DNA from: Verrucomicrobiota bacterium | GTDB lineage: Bacteria > Verrucomicrobiota > Verrucomicrobiia > Limisphaerales > J093 | Reading direction: 5' to 3' | Assembly: GCA_012517065.1 (NCBI GenBank) | Contig: JAAYVR010000103.1 | Coordinates: 1 to 40,677 of the forward strand | Length of the DNA: 40,677 nucleotides | Shown here: positions 32,873 to 40,677 of the stretch, one piece after another | Layout of the letters: each line of letters opens with the position of its first letter | How positions within the stretch are numbered: the first letter of the stretch is position 1 | Notes under the pieces: generated by a model | Database searches by the model: none | What the model was told of the DNA's origin: nothing | What the model saw: only the letters and a program-made list of their open reading frames with translations | Program-made: the position numbers and the translations under genes

Positions 32873-34708
32873 ATGCAAAAGACGAAGTCAGCGCGGATTC
32901 AACAGAAACAATCGGAACCTGCGCCAGCCACAGCGCCTGCCAAGGCCACCGGCGCAACGATGCTCGGCAGCCAAATCCTGGTTGCCGCCCTTGAACGGGA
33001 AGGTGTGGATGTCATTTTCGCATACCCCGGCGGTGCCAGCATGGAAGTCCACCAAGCGCTTGTTAAATCAAACAAAATCCGTGTTTACCTGCCCCGGCAT
33101 GAACAGGGCGGCGTCTTCGCGGCTGAAGGATATGCACGTGCTTCCGGAAAAGTTGGGGTTTGCATGGCCACCAGCGGGCCGGGGGCCACAAACCTCGTCA
33201 CCGGCATAGCCAACGCTTACATGGACTCGGTGCCGCTTGTGGCTATTACAGGTCAAGTGGTCCAAACGATGATCGGCAAGAACGCGTTCCAGGAAACCGA
33301 CATATTCGGAGTCACACTGCCGATCGTGAAACATAGTTATCTCGTGACCGACGTGAACAGCCTGGCGCGGATCGTCAAGGAAGCATTCTACATTGCAAGA
33401 ACCGGCCGGCCCGGACCGGTGGTCATTGATTTGCCAAAGAACATCCAGCAACAGCGTACCGTTCCAGTGTTTCCAGAAACCGTCTCTTTGCGCGGTTACA
33501 ACCCTGACTTGCGCGCCAGTGACGCGGAATTGGAGGAAGTGATCAAGCTGATCGAGAAAGCTGAACGACCGGTTCTGTATGTGGGCGGCGGGATCATCAG
33601 CAGCGGCGCGGCGGACCAGTTGCGGCGTTTCGTCGAGCTCACCCGCATACCTGTAACGACCACTCTGATGGGCATCGGCGCATTTCCTGAAACCGACCCT
33701 CTATCGCTAAAGTGGCTCGGTATGCACGGCACCGCCTATGCCAATTGGGCTGTGGCTGAAGCCGACCTGTTGTTGGCCTTCGGCGTGCGGTTTGACGACC
33801 GGGTGACCGGCAAGGTGGACAAGTTCTGCGAGCACGGAACCATTGTGCACATCGACATCGACGCTTCCGAGCTGAACAAGAATCGCAAGGTTCACCTCCC
33901 GATCATCGGCGACATCCGGGACGCTATTGAAAGGCTGAACAGCATGTTGGAGGACCGCCCGCCGGTTAAGTCTTTCTCTGCATGGCACAGCAGAATCGCC
34001 GAGTTGAAAGCCAAGGGGCCGCTCAAGTACCGCGTCACCGAAGAGGTCCTTAAATCGCAACATGTTCGCGACTTCATGAACGGCGATGCCACCCAGGTAA
34101 TCCTGCCCCAAGAAGCCGTCGCCACTCTTTACGAACTGACCGCCGGTGAGGCTGTGATTGCAACGGGCGTCGGACAGCACCAGATGTGGGCCGCACAATT
34201 CTACAATTACAAATATCCGCGCCAGTTCGTCACCAGCGGCGGCCTTGGATCAATGGGCTTCGGATACCCCGCAGCAATTGGCGCAAAAGTCGCCCGCCCA
34301 GACATGCAGGTGATCGACATCGACGGCGACGGTTCGTTCCTGATGAACATTCAGGAGCTTGCAATGGCCCACATCGAGGGTGTGCCTGTCAAAGCCATGA
34401 TCTTGAACAACCAACACCTGGGCATGGTCGTCCAATGGGAAGACCGGTTCTACGGCGGCACGCGCGGCAACACATACATCGGAGATCCCTCCAACCGAAA
34501 ACAAATCTATCCCGATTTCGTGCAAATCGCCAAGGCGTTCAATGTCAAATGCGAACGCGTCATATACAAGAAAGATCTCCGGCCCGCGATGCAAAGAATG
34601 CTCGAATCAGACGAACCGTACGTGCTGGACGTGATCACACCGCACACCGAACACGTTTTGCCGTTCATCCCTGCAGGCCGCACGGTCAACGAGATGATCT
34701 GGGAGTAA
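32873..34708 (+). CDS. ilvB: Acetolactate synthase, large (catalytic) subunit
   Basis: Condenses two pyruvates, or pyruvate and 2-ketobutyrate, in the first common step of Val, Leu and Ile synthesis; uses thiamine diphosphate, Mg and FAD. From ATG 32873 (611 aa): [39 protein letters not shown] with the catalytic Glu at about 77, [20 protein letters not shown], the FAD-contacting middle domain ([19 protein letters not shown]), and the ThDP/Mg motif from GDGSF at about 485 to the NN near 513. The first 28 residues are an Ala/Pro/Lys extension. It lies behind the leader peptide and attenuator, so control by Val/Leu supply is likely. No ilvN/ilvH small subunit gene follows; the next gene is unrelated. 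The regulatory subunit must be elsewhere. Confidence 0.94.
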   Translation: MQKTKSARIQQKQSEPAPATAPAKATGATMLGSQILVAALEREGVDVIFAYPGGASMEVHQALVKSNKIRVYLPRHEQGGVFAAEGYARASGKVGVCMATSGPGATNLVTGIANAYMDSVPLVAITGQVVQTMIGKNAFQETDIFGVTLPIVKHSYLVTDVNSLARIVKEAFYIARTGRPGPVVIDLPKNIQQQRTVPVFPETVSLRGYNPDLRASDAELEEVIKLIEKAERPVLYVGGGIISSGAADQLRRFVELTRIPVTTTLMGIGAFPETDPLSLKWLGMHGTAYANWAVAEADLLLAFGVRFDDRVTGKVDKFCEHGTIVHIDIDASELNKNRKVHLPIIGDIRDAIERLNSMLEDRPPVKSFSAWHSRIAELKAKGPLKYRVTEEVLKSQHVRDFMNGDATQVILPQEAVATLYELTAGEAVIATGVGQHQMWAAQFYNYKYPRQFVTSGGLGSMGFGYPAAIGAKVARPDMQVIDIDGDGSFLMNIQELAMAHIEGVPVKAMILNNQHLGMVVQWEDRFYGGTRGNTYIGDPSNRKQIYPDFVQIAKAFNVKCERVIYKKDLRPAMQRMLESDEPYVLDVITPHTEHVLPFIPAGRTVNEMIWE

Positions 34709-34754
34709 CCACGGTCTTGTGCGGTTGGCTCGTTTTGCTAGTGTCCTTGTGCAC

Positions 34755-35810
34755 ATGAAACACTGCCAGTGGATGTCTCTGGCCCTGCTATGCTCGACGC
34801 TGTGTATCGGCGCTGAACGGGTCGTAGATATCTCAGATGCCCAGCCCGGAGCTGTTCCAGATTGTTTCCGCAGCGCACTTGCCGGAACAGGCCAGCCCGG
34901 CGAATGGCGCATCGTTCTGGACGACGTCCCAACCGCACTTGAACCGCTCACACCACAGGCTCAAAGCTCAATCAAGGTGCCCGTCATCGCCCAGGTCTCA
35001 ACCGATCCCACCGACGAGCGCTTTCCTCTGTTGATTCTGGATGACGAGACATACGCCGACTTCACGCTGAGCGTCAAGGTCAAGACCGTGGCCGGGTCCA
35101 AGGAGCAAATGGCCGGCATCGCATTTCGATTACAGGATGAAAAAAACTTCTACGTCCTCAGAATAAGCAGCCTCGGTAACACGTTCCGATTTTACAAGGT
35201 TTTCGACGGCGCTCGCGATAACCCCATCGGCCCCCAAGTCCAGATTGCTTCCAACGTCTGGCACGAAATCTATATCCAATGCGAAGGAAACCGCATCCGA
35301 ACCAAACTGAACGGAGAAGAACTTATCCCCGAGTTGACCGATAACTCCTTTTCCCAAGGCAAAATTGCACTTTGGACAAAGTCGGATTCCGTCAGTTACT
35401 TTCGCGATCTTCGAATCAGCTTCAAACCGCGCGAGCCTCTCGCGGAAACATTGGTGCGCGAGGCTATGCAGCGGTTCCCCAAACTGCTCGCGGTGAAAAT
35501 CTTCTCAACCACACCTGCCAAACCCGAGCTGCACGTGATTGCCAGCAGCGATAAAAAGGACATAGGCCGGCCCGCCGGCAAATACGAACGCGAATGTGTC
35601 TCGGGCAACACCGCTTTCGCAGGCAAATCAGGCGACCGCGCCGTGGTCACCATGCCGCTTCACGACAGGAACGGTGACCCAATCGCAGCCGTGCGCATCG
35701 AAATGAAAAGTTTCCCCGGGCAAACCGACGCAAATGCAGTTGGCCGCGCAACGCCTGTCATCAAGCGCATGCAAGGCCGAGTTCAGTCCCGCGAAGACTT
35801 GATCCAATAG
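34755..35810 (+). CDS. Secreted DUF1080-like protein with C-terminal domain of unknown function (351 aa)
   Basis: ATG 34755 opens a signal peptide (WMSLALLCSTLCIGA); an upstream GTG is less likely. Residues about 20-215 resemble the beta-sandwich of the DUF1080/3-keto-disaccharide hydrolase-like family: YADFTLSVKVKTVAGSKEQM, AGIAFRLQDEKNFYVLRISS, NVWHEIYIQCEGNRIRTKLN, GKIALWTKSDSVSYFRDLRI. Residues about 225-345 are different and carry LLAVKIFSTTPAKPELHVIA, then TMPLHDRNGDPIAAVRIEMK and SFPGQTDANAVGRATPVIKR; the GDPIAAVRI strand is reminiscent of small sensor-like folds, but this is a guess. Catalytic residues were not assigned. It starts 46 bp after ilvB on the same strand; whether they share a transcript is unclear. 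Confidence 0.7.
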   Translation: MKHCQWMSLALLCSTLCIGAERVVDISDAQPGAVPDCFRSALAGTGQPGEWRIVLDDVPTALEPLTPQAQSSIKVPVIAQVSTDPTDERFPLLILDDETYADFTLSVKVKTVAGSKEQMAGIAFRLQDEKNFYVLRISSLGNTFRFYKVFDGARDNPIGPQVQIASNVWHEIYIQCEGNRIRTKLNGEELIPELTDNSFSQGKIALWTKSDSVSYFRDLRISFKPREPLAETLVREAMQRFPKLLAVKIFSTTPAKPELHVIASSDKKDIGRPAGKYERECVSGNTAFAGKSGDRAVVTMPLHDRNGDPIAAVRIEMKSFPGQTDANAVGRATPVIKRMQGRVQSREDLIQ

Positions 35811-35827
35811 ACGCCACACCGTCATCG

Positions 35828-36215
35828 GCAGAAGCGCGGGCATTCTTGCCCGCCCCCAGCCGGTGAATGGTCGGACGCCGCATTTGCGTGATCCAAACGG
35901 GTCGTAGGGTCAGTCGTCACGTTGATTGCGGCCGAGGACGGCCGCGCTCCCGACCGTCGGTGCTTCTTCCAAAGCGCCGGCAGGAGCGCGGGCATTCTTG
36001 CCCGCCCCCAGCCGGTGAACGTTCGGGCGCAGGATTTGCATGATCGAAACAGGTCGTAGAATCGGCCGTCACGTTGATGCGGCCGAGGACGGCCGCGCTC
36101 CCGACCGTCGGTGTTCATTCTAACGCGTCGGCAGGAGCGCGGCGATTCTTCGCCGCACCCAGCCGGTGTATGTTCGGTGGCCCGATTTGCATGATCGAAA
36201 CGCGTCGCAGTACCG
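35828..36215 (-). repeat. Family A repeats, three inverted tandem units
   Basis: The same ~151-bp unit as at 1-430 but in the opposite orientation: hairpin cores recur near 35836, 35987 and 36137. The first two have GCGGGC/GCCCGC stems and the third has GCGGCG/CGCCGC. The cluster lies between the 3' ends of two converging genes. The gap 35811-36530 holds no gene. Confidence 0.85.
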
Positions 36216-36245
36216 GTCAACGGGCTGATGGGGAATATGGGATAC

Positions 36246-36345
36246 GGGGACAGACACGTTGTTTGGGCATAGAAACAAAGCGGCAGCAAGCTGCCGCACT
36301 CCAAACGCTTCGCGCCCACCAACGCCCACTGCATCCGCAGCAGCG
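36246..36345 (-). repeat. Family B repeat, inverted, with tag
   Basis: Tag GGGGACAGACA (36246-36256), then CGTTGTTTGGGCATAG, a perfect GCGGCAGC-AA-GCTGCCGC hairpin and GCACTCCAAACGCTTCGCGC. This is the mirror image of 505-600 and 40084-40180. Confidence 0.8.
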
Positions 36346-36398
36346 CGTGAGAAGCCATTGGCATCAGCACGCTCTTCCTTGCGACGTAGTCGCAGCAG

Positions 36399-36501
36399 AT
36401 ATTTCCCAGCCCGGCGTAGCTGAAGGTCCGAGGGGGTGCAAGAGCCGGGGGCGTTGCCAGTCAGGCAACTTTGGTTCCGGCTGCGCCGGGCTGGGAAATA
36501 T
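36399..36501. mobile_element. 103-bp MITE-like element with 22-bp terminal inverted repeats (family C)
   Basis: Left arm 36399-36420 (begins ATATTTCCCAGCCCGG) and right arm 36480-36501 are inverted copies differing at one of 22 positions. The interior is non-coding and contains CAACTTTGGTTCCGG. Related copies lie at 39721-39842 and, more diverged, at 24142-24268; all three share the ACCAAAG core and a nearby TGCGAC-type hairpin. No target duplication was identified with confidence. A transposed non-autonomous element or a REP-type unit are both possible. Confidence 0.6.
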
Positions 36502-36530
36502 GCGGGCTCTGGGAAACCAGCCGCATCCTG

Positions 36531-37319
36531 TCAAGGTGCGGCCCACAGCTCGCCCGGCGTCTCTTTGAGGGCTCTCGGCGGACCAAGAATTACGGCGGCT
36601 ATAAGCGCCTGACTGGCACTGCGCGGGTTGCCAAGCATCTCACGAACCTGCTGCACTTCCGGAGACACACCGCCTGTCGGCACGCGCGACCGCTCATATC
36701 CACCTACGCCACGCAGCCGCGCGATTTCCTCGAGTCTGGCTGCGGTTTGCGCGGCAAGTTCAGCAGCGCGTTTGTACGCCGCCGCCGAGGCTTCAAGTTT
36801 CGCAAGCTCAGTGGTCACACTGGTGCCTGTGTAAGACTCTTCGGCTTTGGAATGCGGCGGCGCGGCAGGAGACACAGGCGTTGGTGCCGCCTGCACCGGA
36901 CGCGCCGGAGCGCCTTGTTCTGTAGGAGCCCGCTGAACATGTTCTTGTGGCTTCGTCGGCCCGGCTTGAGGGATCAGAGGCGGCGGAACCGGTGTCTGTT
37001 GCGAAGGCTCTGCACCTGTCGGCATTTGCTCGGGAACAACTTCAGGTTCGGGTGCGCCGACATCGCCTTCGAGGAACCGCCGCAATTGCTCTTCCCAGTC
37101 AAGCTTGGGTGGCGGCGCTGGTTGTGGCGGTTGAACCGTGGGAGGCAGCTGACCTTGCGGCGAACGCCTGGTCACCATCGGAGGACCCTGCAGGTTTCGT
37201 CGCCGTTGTTGTTCGAGCTCTTTCTTCTGCTTGAGCCAGTTGGAAAGCGCCGATAACAACACGATGACCAGGAAAACCAGCAGGCCTTCTATCGATGCGA
37301 TTATCGTCAGCAAGGTCAT
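36531..37319 (-). CDS. Membrane-anchored proline-rich protein in the nfeD-floA operon (262 aa)
   Basis: One transmembrane helix (about residues 8-25, GLLVFLVIVLLSALS), then a basic/Gln-rich helix (KQKKELEQQRRRN), a long Pro/Gln/Ala-rich probably disordered region (about 45-160), a helical stretch (TTELAKLEASAAAYKRAAEL, about 165-200) and a C-terminal conserved-looking segment (QVREMLGNPRSASQALIAAV). The disordered tail would face the cytoplasm. ATG 37319 has AGGAG nine bases upstream. It follows floA by 21 nt on the same strand, so co-expression with the flotillin is likely. I know no named family for it; a tethering or assembly partner of flotillin is an inference. Confidence 0.75.
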   Translation of the reverse strand: MTLLTIIASIEGLLVFLVIVLLSALSNWLKQKKELEQQRRRNLQGPPMVTRRSPQGQLPPTVQPPQPAPPPKLDWEEQLRRFLEGDVGAPEPEVVPEQMPTGAEPSQQTPVPPPLIPQAGPTKPQEHVQRAPTEQGAPARPVQAAPTPVSPAAPPHSKAEESYTGTSVTTELAKLEASAAAYKRAAELAAQTAARLEEIARLRGVGGYERSRVPTGGVSPEVQQVREMLGNPRSASQALIAAVILGPPRALKETPGELWAAP

Positions 37320-37340
37320 CCTTATGGCTCCTCTGTGCTG

Positions 37341-38408
37341 TTACGATCCGGATGTTTTCTGTCCTGCGCCTGGTTGAGGAGCTGAACCGCCGGCGATGCT
37401 TTCGCGCATCGTTGTATCCGCCTGAATGTTTCTCAATCTGTAGTAATCCATCACCCCGAGATTCCCGCTGCGAAGAGCGTCTGCAATGGCGAGTGGTATC
37501 TGGGCCTCGGCTTCCACAACGCGCGCCCGCATTTCCTGTGTTCGCGCAACCATTTCCTGTTCCAGAGCGACAGCGGCTGCGCGGCGCATTTCGGCCTCGG
37601 CTTGTGCGACCAATTTCTTTGCTTCCGCTTGTTCAGCCTGGAGTTTTGCGCCAACGTTTTCGCCGATGTCAACGTCAGCGATGTCAATCGAGAGAATCTC
37701 GAAAGCGGTGTTGGCATCAAGAGCCTTGTCAAGGACCGTCTTTGAAATCCTGTCCGGTTGCTCCAGAACATCCTTGTAACTTTCGGAGGACCCTATTGTG
37801 GTCACTATTCCCTCGCCCACGCGCGCGATGATTGTCTCTTCGGTTGCACCGCCCACGAACCGGTCCAGGTTCGTGCGCACGGTCACTCTTGCGCGCGCCC
37901 TGACAACAATACCGTCCTTGGCAACGCCATCAATCGTCGGTTTTCCTGAAGCCGGGTTTGGACAGTCGATCACCCGCGGGTTAACCGAAGTTTTTACGGC
38001 GTCGAGCACGGTTTTGCCAGTGCCTTTGGTGGCCAGATCGATCGCACATGCCCGATCGAAGTTCAAATGAATGCTCGCCTTTTGCGCTGCGATCAAAGCC
38101 CGTACGACCATCTGAACGTCGCCACCCGCAAGAAAATGCACGTTAAGCTGGTCAACCGTGATGTCCAACCCCGACTTTCGCGCGTTTATGTAGTTGTCAA
38201 CCACAAGTCCCACCGGAACGCCGCGAAGCCGCATCGCAGCCAGCTCGATCAATCCAACATATGCGCCTGACACCCACGCGCGTATCCAAATCCCGAAAAA
38301 ATTGAACAGCAGAATCAGCAGTACAAGCCCAACTACAGCCAATATCACCCAGAACGCTGTCCAAAACATTCCCGGGATTTCTGCCAACATCGAGTTCATA
38401 GCATTCAT
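37341..38408 (-). CDS. floA: Flotillin-like protein FloA
   Basis: A flotillin of the bacterial FloA (UPF0365/YqfA) family, which organises membrane microdomains. A membrane segment lies at about residues 15-40 ([20 protein letters not shown]), then the SPFH-like region: [80 protein letters not shown]. The C-terminal coiled coil has repeated Glu-Ala stretches ([20 protein letters not shown]) and ends with [20 protein letters not shown], a signature of the family. ATG 38408 has a good AGGTGA site six bases upstream. It is preceded by an NfeD gene (42 nt) and followed by the proline-rich anchor gene (21 nt). Confidence 0.95.
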   Translation of the reverse strand: MNAMNSMLAEIPGMFWTAFWVILAVVGLVLLILLFNFFGIWIRAWVSGAYVGLIELAAMRLRGVPVGLVVDNYINARKSGLDITVDQLNVHFLAGGDVQMVVRALIAAQKASIHLNFDRACAIDLATKGTGKTVLDAVKTSVNPRVIDCPNPASGKPTIDGVAKDGIVVRARARVTVRTNLDRFVGGATEETIIARVGEGIVTTIGSSESYKDVLEQPDRISKTVLDKALDANTAFEILSIDIADVDIGENVGAKLQAEQAEAKKLVAQAEAEMRRAAAVALEQEMVARTQEMRARVVEAEAQIPLAIADALRSGNLGVMDYYRLRNIQADTTMRESIAGGSAPQPGAGQKTSGS

Positions 38409-38450
38409 GTTCTTTCACCTCACTTTCAAAAAGCGCCGGTCGCTCCCACA

Positions 38451-38906
38451 TCATACCTTCCGAACCACCACGCGCATGCCTTCCACTGCCACAACCTTGA
38501 CTGTAGCCCCGCTTTCTATCCATGGCCCCTCCGTCACCACGTCAACACGACGGCCGTTAATAACCGCCGTGCCCGACGGACGCAACGGCGTCAAGGCTTT
38601 TCCTGTCTGGTCCAACAATTCAGGCCGCTCCACACCAAGATCGCCAACAGTCTGCCGCGTCACCAACATCTGGCCAACGCGGCTCCGTGGGAAAAAACGA
38701 ATCCACAATACCGCCATCACCACCAACCCAAGAATCACGCCAAACAACACACGATTCCCCACAGAAGCACCAAACCGCGTGTACGCAAGCACAACGCCCC
38801 CAACTATGCACAAAAACCCAACCACCCCGGCGACCATCCCCGGCAACACGGTCTCCAAGAGCAGTAGAATAACCCCTATTACCAGCAAGGCACCGACTGT
38901 TTCCAC
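38451..38906 (-). CDS. NfeD-like membrane protein
   Basis: A partner of SPFH/flotillin proteins. From GTG 38906 (151 aa; an upstream TTG start would add ~40 unlikely residues): three or four hydrophobic segments between about residues 3 and 70 (VGALLVIGVILLLLETVLPG, VVGFLCIVGGVVLAYTRFG, VLFGVILGLVVMAVLWI), then the C-terminal OB-fold (DQTGKALTPLRPSGTAVING, RRVDVVTEGPWIESGATVKV, GMRVVVRKV). The order G-x-A-x(2-3)-L-x-P-x-G-x-A matches the NfeD family. It is short, lacking the N-terminal ClpP-like protease domain of the long NfeD types. It lies 42 nt upstream of floA. Confidence 0.9.
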   Translation of the reverse strand: METVGALLVIGVILLLLETVLPGMVAGVVGFLCIVGGVVLAYTRFGASVGNRVLFGVILGLVVMAVLWIRFFPRSRVGQMLVTRQTVGDLGVERPELLDQTGKALTPLRPSGTAVINGRRVDVVTEGPWIESGATVKVVAVEGMRVVVRKV

Positions 38907-39239
38907 ATGCACAGGATGAACGCAAAAGCTCTTGTGCGCAAGCTCAACTCGCCCAACCCACCAGGTCCGCCCAGCGTAAAATCCTGACCGATTGAACCGT
39001 GATTGTTCAGCCCCATGTTTGTCCAATCAGTTGTCACGAAAGAATGCGATTCAAACGCAGCGCGGCGCAGCCGCAACCAAACGGTCGCGCCAAGATGAAG
39101 GCGTGCGTTGCAGGCTTGGCAATCCGCCATGCCGCGCTGCCCGGGGCGACTTCGTCGCCCCCGGCGACGCTGAGTTGGGAGTTGGGATAAGTGGATAAAT
39201 CATTTGAAATAAAAGGCTTGAAAGACTAAACAAACTACG
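38907..39239. other. Intergenic region upstream of nfeD and the two-TM gene
   Basis: No gene seen. From 39190 to 39239 it is AT-rich compared with its surroundings and probably holds the promoter of the gene at 39240. GCGGCGCAGCCGC-type sequence near 39061 can form a hairpin. The region should also hold the nfeD promoter, which was not identified. Confidence 0.45.
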
Positions 39240-39584
39240 ATGCTTGCGCCAATTCCTGAAGGTCACAGTAAGGAGCCACCCGTGCCAGTTGCGGTGGACC
39301 CGGGCACAAAACTGCGCGTTTTGCAAAACTCGAGGCTTTCTCTCGTATCGAGCTTTTTCGGTCTTTTGCCGGTAGTCGGGCTGCCGTTCGCCATCCATGC
39401 ATTGATTCTGGCAAGGCGCGCGCGCGTAAATGCCGATTCATGGTCCAACCCCGGGCGCTATCACGTCAAAGCTGCACGTGTCATCAGTTGGTTGGGATTG
39501 TTCATCAGCCTGATCTCAATCTGTGTACTTCCGCGAATCGGGAGTTCATTGACCGAAGGTGGTGGCGGCGGCGGAGGAGGGTGA
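39240..39584 (+). CDS. Small two-TM membrane protein, DUF4190-like (114 aa)
   Basis: Residues about 30-52 (RLSLVSSFFGLLPVVGLPFA, followed by IHALILARRAR) and 80-98 (VISWLGLFISLISICVLP) are transmembrane helices separated by a polar loop (NADSWSNPGRYHVKAAR). The arrangement resembles small DUF4190-type membrane proteins with a helix, GHxAR-like loop and helix. The C-terminus is a run of Gly after SLTEG. ATG 39240 has no strong ribosome site but lies after an AT-rich stretch. Function unknown. It is divergent from the nfeD operon. Confidence 0.65.
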   Translation: MLAPIPEGHSKEPPVPVAVDPGTKLRVLQNSRLSLVSSFFGLLPVVGLPFAIHALILARRARVNADSWSNPGRYHVKAARVISWLGLFISLISICVLPRIGSSLTEGGGGGGGG

Positions 39585-39720
39585 GGCCCGTACTAAATCA
39601 GCCACATGGCGTGGCTCCGACAAGCTCCCAAGGAACACGTAAGCAGTGTCATTCCGCAATCAGCGTTGAATTCTACTGGCAGCAAAGGCCAAACACCATG
39701 GGCCAAGGATTGTCTAGCCC

Positions 39721-39842
39721 GCCCATTTCCCAGCCCGGCGTAGCGGGAACCAAAGTCGCCTGACGGGCAACACCCCCGGCTCTTCATCCCCGAACGTTAA
39801 GCCGCACCGGCTTGGGAAATATGCCCTGCGATTCCATCGCCG
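39721..39842 (+). repeat. Family C element
   Basis: Left arm ATTTCCCAGCCCGGCGTAGC (39724-39743) and right arm 39801-39822 (GGCTTGGGAAATAT) are diverged inverted copies, with the core GGGAACCAAAGTCGCCTGAC between them. Followed by TGCGATTCCATCGC. Same family as 36399-36501. Confidence 0.65.
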
Positions 39843-39912
39843 GGAAAACCACTTTGATCAAGCCCACACTCGACGCGGCGCTGCCGGGTAACTCCCAACC
39901 AACTGTAACTGT

Positions 39913-40076
39913 TCCGCCTAAAGGCGGGACTCTAACGGCCGCAGGCGTGGCATCGCCCGATGCGCCGAACAACCCATCGCCGCTAGAGTTCCGCGTTTAC
40001 GCGGAACACATGCAGTTCACTGAACAGTGCTAATGGTCAGGTTAATGAAACTGTTCCGCCTAAAGGCGGGACTCTA
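39913..40076 (+). repeat. Family D hairpins
   Basis: TCCGCCTAAAGGCGGGACTC occurs at 39913 and again at 40055, and a second hairpin TTCCGCGTTTACGCGGAA lies between them. Another copy lies at 24509, and inverted ones near 17769 and 17848. Confidence 0.7.
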
Positions 40077-40083
40077 GCGGCCG

Positions 40084-40180
40084 TGGATGCAGTGGGCGTT
40101 GGCAGGCGCGAAGCGTTTGGAGTGCGGCAGCTTGCTGCCGCTTTGTTTCTATGCCCAAACAACGTGCCTGTCCCCATATC
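40084..40180 (+). repeat. Family B repeat with tag
   Basis: GATGCAGTGGGCGTTGGCAG, GAAGCGTTTGGAGTGC, perfect hairpin GCGGCAGCTTGCTGCCGC, then TTTGTTTCTATGCCCAAACA and tag TGCCTGTCCCC (40165-40175). Confidence 0.8.
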
Positions 40181-40198
40181 GCGTCATCCGCAAAACCC

Positions 40199-40414
40199 TT
40201 TCGCGTGTTCCGCGTTTTTCGTGGTTACAACCAACCAAACCACCGGTCGCACCTTCCCAAATCCGCTCAATTGCATGACACTATTCCACCCAGCCCGCAA
40301 GTCTCGCCGCCTTACCAGACCACGACACCGAACGATTCATTCCGATCGGAATTCAGGCCGAGTGGGCTTGGACGGACATTGCATCAACCACGAAATACAC
40401 CAAACACGCGAAAA
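40199..40414. repeat. Family F short repeats (direct and inverted)
   Basis: TTTCGCGTGTTCCGCG to TTTCGTGGTTAC at 40199-40228 and its inverted relative CCACGAAATACACCAAACAC at 40388-40407. A third copy lies at 17418-17445. Confidence 0.55.
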
Positions 40415-40474
40415 CGGTGCTGGGATAGTCCTGGCTTTCAGCCCTTGGATTGTGGAAAGTGATGTCGAGATGGC

Positions 40475-40677
40475 CCTTGTCGTGGGGCTTCGCCCCACGC
40501 TGGTATGGACCGCGCCGTTGGCGCTTCGATGACCGACCAAGACAGCCCCGTTGTGCACAGCAGCGCAGTTGATTGTTTCAGCCATGAACGCCCCTGACTG
40601 TGTTCCAGACCGTTGGTGTTCGTGGACCAATAACTCGAGGGCCGAAGGCCCGGCGCCATACCAGCCTGGGCCAAGGG
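40475..40677 (+). repeat. Family E hairpins
   Basis: GTGGGGC-TTC-GCCCCAC (40482-40498), GCGCC-GTT-GGCGC (40512-40524) and, from about 40600, GACCGTTGGTGTTCGTGGAC with GGGCCGAAGGCCC and CATACCAGCCTGGGCCA, the last matching 24412-24480. The unit continues past the window end. Confidence 0.65.

Larger units (their letters stand above)
39585..40677. other. Gene-free repeat mosaic to the window end
   Basis: No supported gene. Family C (39721-39842), family D hairpins (39913-39934 and 40054-40076) with TTCCGCG-TTTA-CGCGGAA between them (39988-40005), family B with tag (40084-40180), family F twice (40199-40228 and inverted 40386-40414), and family E (about 40475-40677). Bases 39585-39720 show nothing. 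Confidence 0.7.

Noticed and set aside
40337-40674. Minus-strand open frames near the window end
   Set aside because: They lie across family E hairpin repeats, and such frames recur at other repeat copies; no signal peptide, motif or ribosome site.

Overview
The window looks like chromosomal DNA of a Verrucomicrobiota bacterium, probably of the Pedosphaera/Limisphaera type. This is inferred from gene content, not from a marker gene: secreted PQQ-type beta-propellers next to a CotH/EF-hand protein, an ECF sigma factor paired with a WD40 Ser/Thr kinase, FG-GAP and LamG secreted proteins, a heparinase-like and a ceramidase-like remnant, and many GC-rich palindromic intergenic repeats. No rRNA, tRNA or CRISPR array was seen.

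Layout. 1-1003 is a repeat block built on a ~150-bp tandem unit. 1004-5985 (minus) is a probable three-gene operon: a membrane-anchored CotH-like protein with four EF-hands, then two secreted propellers. 5986-12500 (plus) is a run of secreted proteins (concanavalin/propeller, discoidin/FG-GAP, LamG). Several ends are decayed and the LamG gene carries two frame changes. 12682-12930 is a transposase-like zinc-ribbon fragment. 13201-17183 (minus) holds an ECF sigma factor followed by a transmembrane WD40 kinase. 18050-19043 holds two degraded genes. guaB (minus) and a dsbD-like gene (plus) are divergent, and dsbD is followed by a secreted CPFC thioredoxin-fold protein and a strong terminator. 24105-25156 is a second repeat mosaic. 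A 758-residue propeller plus alpha-helical protein follows at 25157-27433. 27521-31652 (minus) is an ABC exporter operon whose last gene overlaps the permease. 32116-32493 is a small Cys/His/Trp repeat protein.

32649-34708 is an acetolactate synthase gene with a complete attenuation-style leader: promoter, 27-codon Val/Leu-rich leader peptide and intrinsic terminator. A secreted DUF1080-like protein follows. After a third repeat mosaic comes the minus-strand nfeD-floA-proline-rich anchor operon (36531-38906), a small two-TM protein, and a fourth repeat mosaic up to the window end.

Most genes act at the envelope (secreted propellers, DsbD electron relay, flotillin/NfeD microdomains, ABC export), alongside two housekeeping biosynthetic genes (guaB, ilvB). 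The most distinctive features are the ilvB leader, the modular hairpin repeats with compensatory stem changes, the 103-bp inverted-repeat element, a C-terminal module shared by three neighbouring secreted proteins, and a possible structured RNA ahead of the 24058 terminator.
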